Positions 24,411 to 24,964 of a stretch of 24,964 nt of DNA are shown piece by piece. Origin of the DNA: Prevotella sp. UBA2739. GTDB lineage: Bacteria; Bacteroidota; Bacteroidia; Bacteroidales; Bacteroidaceae. The position numbers and the translations under genes are program-made. The stretch is from the NCBI GenBank assembly GCA_002353525.1, contig DEJV01000014.1, forward strand, positions 29,012 through 53,975, given 5' to 3'. The notes beneath the pieces are model-generated. The model made no database searches and was not told the DNA's origin. It saw nothing but the letters and a program-made list of their open reading frames with translations. Every line of letters begins with the position of its first letter. The first letter of the stretch is position 1.

Positions 24411-24440
24411 CAAAGATAGTGAATATTTGTGTAAGCGCAA
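24411..24440 (-). promoter_or_regulatory. Bacteroidota-type promoter for DUF4298-PL22
   Basis: On the - strand TTG (24440-24438), a 19-bp spacer and TATCTTTG (24418-24411). The -33 TTG shares its T residues with the U-tract of the terminator at 24439-24478, so the upstream gene ends exactly where this promoter starts. Confidence 0.75.
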
Positions 24441-24478
24441 AAAAATCCGATGGGCATTGCGATGTCCATCGGATTTTT
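24439..24478 (-). terminator. Rho-independent terminator after the acyl-CoA dehydrogenase gene
   Basis: Arms 24441-24457 (AAAAATCCGATGGGCAT) and 24462-24478 (ATGTCCATCGGATTTTT) pair over 17 positions with a single mismatch, around a TGCG loop. On the - strand it ends in seven T residues. It is nearly symmetric and could work in both directions. Confidence 0.9.
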
Positions 24479-24484
24479 CTTTCT

Positions 24485-24556
24485 TCTAAAGCTTCTATAG
24501 CCTCAATATCTTCTATATCGTCTATAGCCTCTATGTCGTCTATAGCCTCTTATAGC
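24485..24556 (-). repeat. Eight tandem nonamers directly after the acyl-CoA dehydrogenase stop codon
   Basis: On the - strand the units are GCTATAAGA, GGCTATAGA, CGACATAGA, GGCTATAGA, CGATATAGA, AGATATTGA, GGCTATAGA and AGCTTTAGA. The first begins at the base after the TAA (24559-24557). The consensus is NGMTATAGA, with three identical copies of GGCTATAGA. The array lies between the stop codon and the terminator, in the 3' untranslated region. Confidence 0.85.
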
Positions 24557-24964
24557 TTATTCCTCAGCCTCTGCCTGTGCAGCGCGGAAGTTGTCGAGAT
24601 CCTCCACCTGGAAGTTCTTGATGTAGGCAGCCTTACCACATACATCCTCCTCGGTCATGCGTACGTACACGTTGGCCGACTTCTCGAAGAGGTCAGGACA
24701 CTTGGCGGCATCGCGGATGATGAGCAGGCTCATCACCAGCTCGGCAGTCATGTCGTACAGACGGCGGGCCAGGAAGTCGAAGGCATCCTGATTGCCAAGT
24801 TCCTTGGCATAGTTCAGGGCATCCTCGTAGACGGGGATGAGCTTCTCCACACGGGCCTTCAGTGCAGCGTTGGCATTCTCGGGCAGTGCAGCCAGCATCT
24901 CCTTGATGTTGTTGAGCATGGTGCCGTTCGAGATGTAGCGGATGGCAGCCACCACCTGCAACTG
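24557..24964 (-). CDS. Acyl-CoA dehydrogenase, C-terminal part (cut by the window edge)
   Basis: The last 135 residues of a larger - strand gene whose start is beyond the window; the frame is open to the final base. The visible part begins QLQVVAAIRYISNGTML, which fits the region after the YEGT motif of acyl-CoA dehydrogenases. It continues as a helical C-terminal extension (LPENANAALKARVEKLIPVY, NQDAFDFLARRLYDMTAELV, YIKNFQVEDLDNF) and ends in AEAEE. The enzyme would be an FAD-dependent dehydrogenase of acyl-CoA esters. The assignment rests on the C-terminal part alone, as no active-site residue is visible. A nonamer array and a strong terminator follow the stop. Confidence 0.65.
   Translation of the reverse strand, partial: QLQVVAAIRYISNGTMLNNIKEMLAALPENANAALKARVEKLIPVYEDALNYAKELGNQDAFDFLARRLYDMTAELVMSLLIIRDAAKCPDLFEKSANVYVRMTEEDVCGKAAYIKNFQVEDLDNFRAAQAEAEE

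Overview
The window looks like a piece of a gut- or rumen-type Bacteroidota chromosome, most likely Prevotella or a close relative. The reasons are: SusC/SusD pairs; lipoproteins with an acidic stretch after the lipobox cysteine; Bacteroidota promoters (TTG, 19-20 bp, TAnnTTTG or TAnnTTCG); leaders without Shine-Dalgarno sites; a kinase-less relative of the hybrid two-component regulators; and the short Prevotella-style C-terminal tail (GIYIMNGRKVVVK) on one secreted protein. There are no RNA genes, insertion sequences or CRISPR arrays. Gene families were recognised by eye from motifs, not by database search.

Positions 1-19867 (+ strand) form one polysaccharide utilisation locus (PUL). The enzyme block holds a GH31 glycosidase (87-2501), a secreted protein with two DNRLRE/CBM96-like domains (2725-4176), a GH43 with a C-terminal beta-sandwich (4173-5816, sharing ATGA with the gene before it) and a double GH43 protein (5831-7939). 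A strong terminator follows. The regulatory block holds a membrane-spanning sensor/AraC regulator without a kinase (8212-11046) and an ECF-type sigma factor (11243-11764) with its own promoter. The transport block holds SusC (11930), SusD (15086), a lipoprotein with Ig-like domains (16871) and an alginate-lyase-superfamily lipoprotein resembling PL38 (18479-19867). The lyase would cut a uronic-acid polymer at the surface, SusCD and the Ig-like protein would bind and import fragments, and GH43/GH31 enzymes would trim side chains. The substrate is not settled. The lyase and CBM96-like protein point to a glucuronan/alginate-like polyuronide, while the GH43 and GH31 enzymes point to arabinose, xylose or galactose side chains, so a glucuronic-acid-bearing plant glycan is one reconciliation.

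Positions 19987-24964 (- strand) are unrelated or loosely related: a radical-SAM anaerobic sulfatase maturase (19987-21201), a flotillin-like SPFH protein (21217-22707), an oligogalacturonate lyase PL22 (22844-24076) translationally coupled to a DUF4298 protein (24073-24381), and the C-terminus of an acyl-CoA dehydrogenase cut by the window edge (24557-24964).

The most unexpected structure is in the gaps. Short tandem arrays of fixed unit length (7 bp at 11765, 18440, 19885-19991 and 21189; 9 bp at 24485) sit directly against stop codons. One pair forms a near-perfect 35-bp inverted repeat between the two convergent gene blocks, and the sulfatase-maturase gene has both its start and stop codons inside such repeats.
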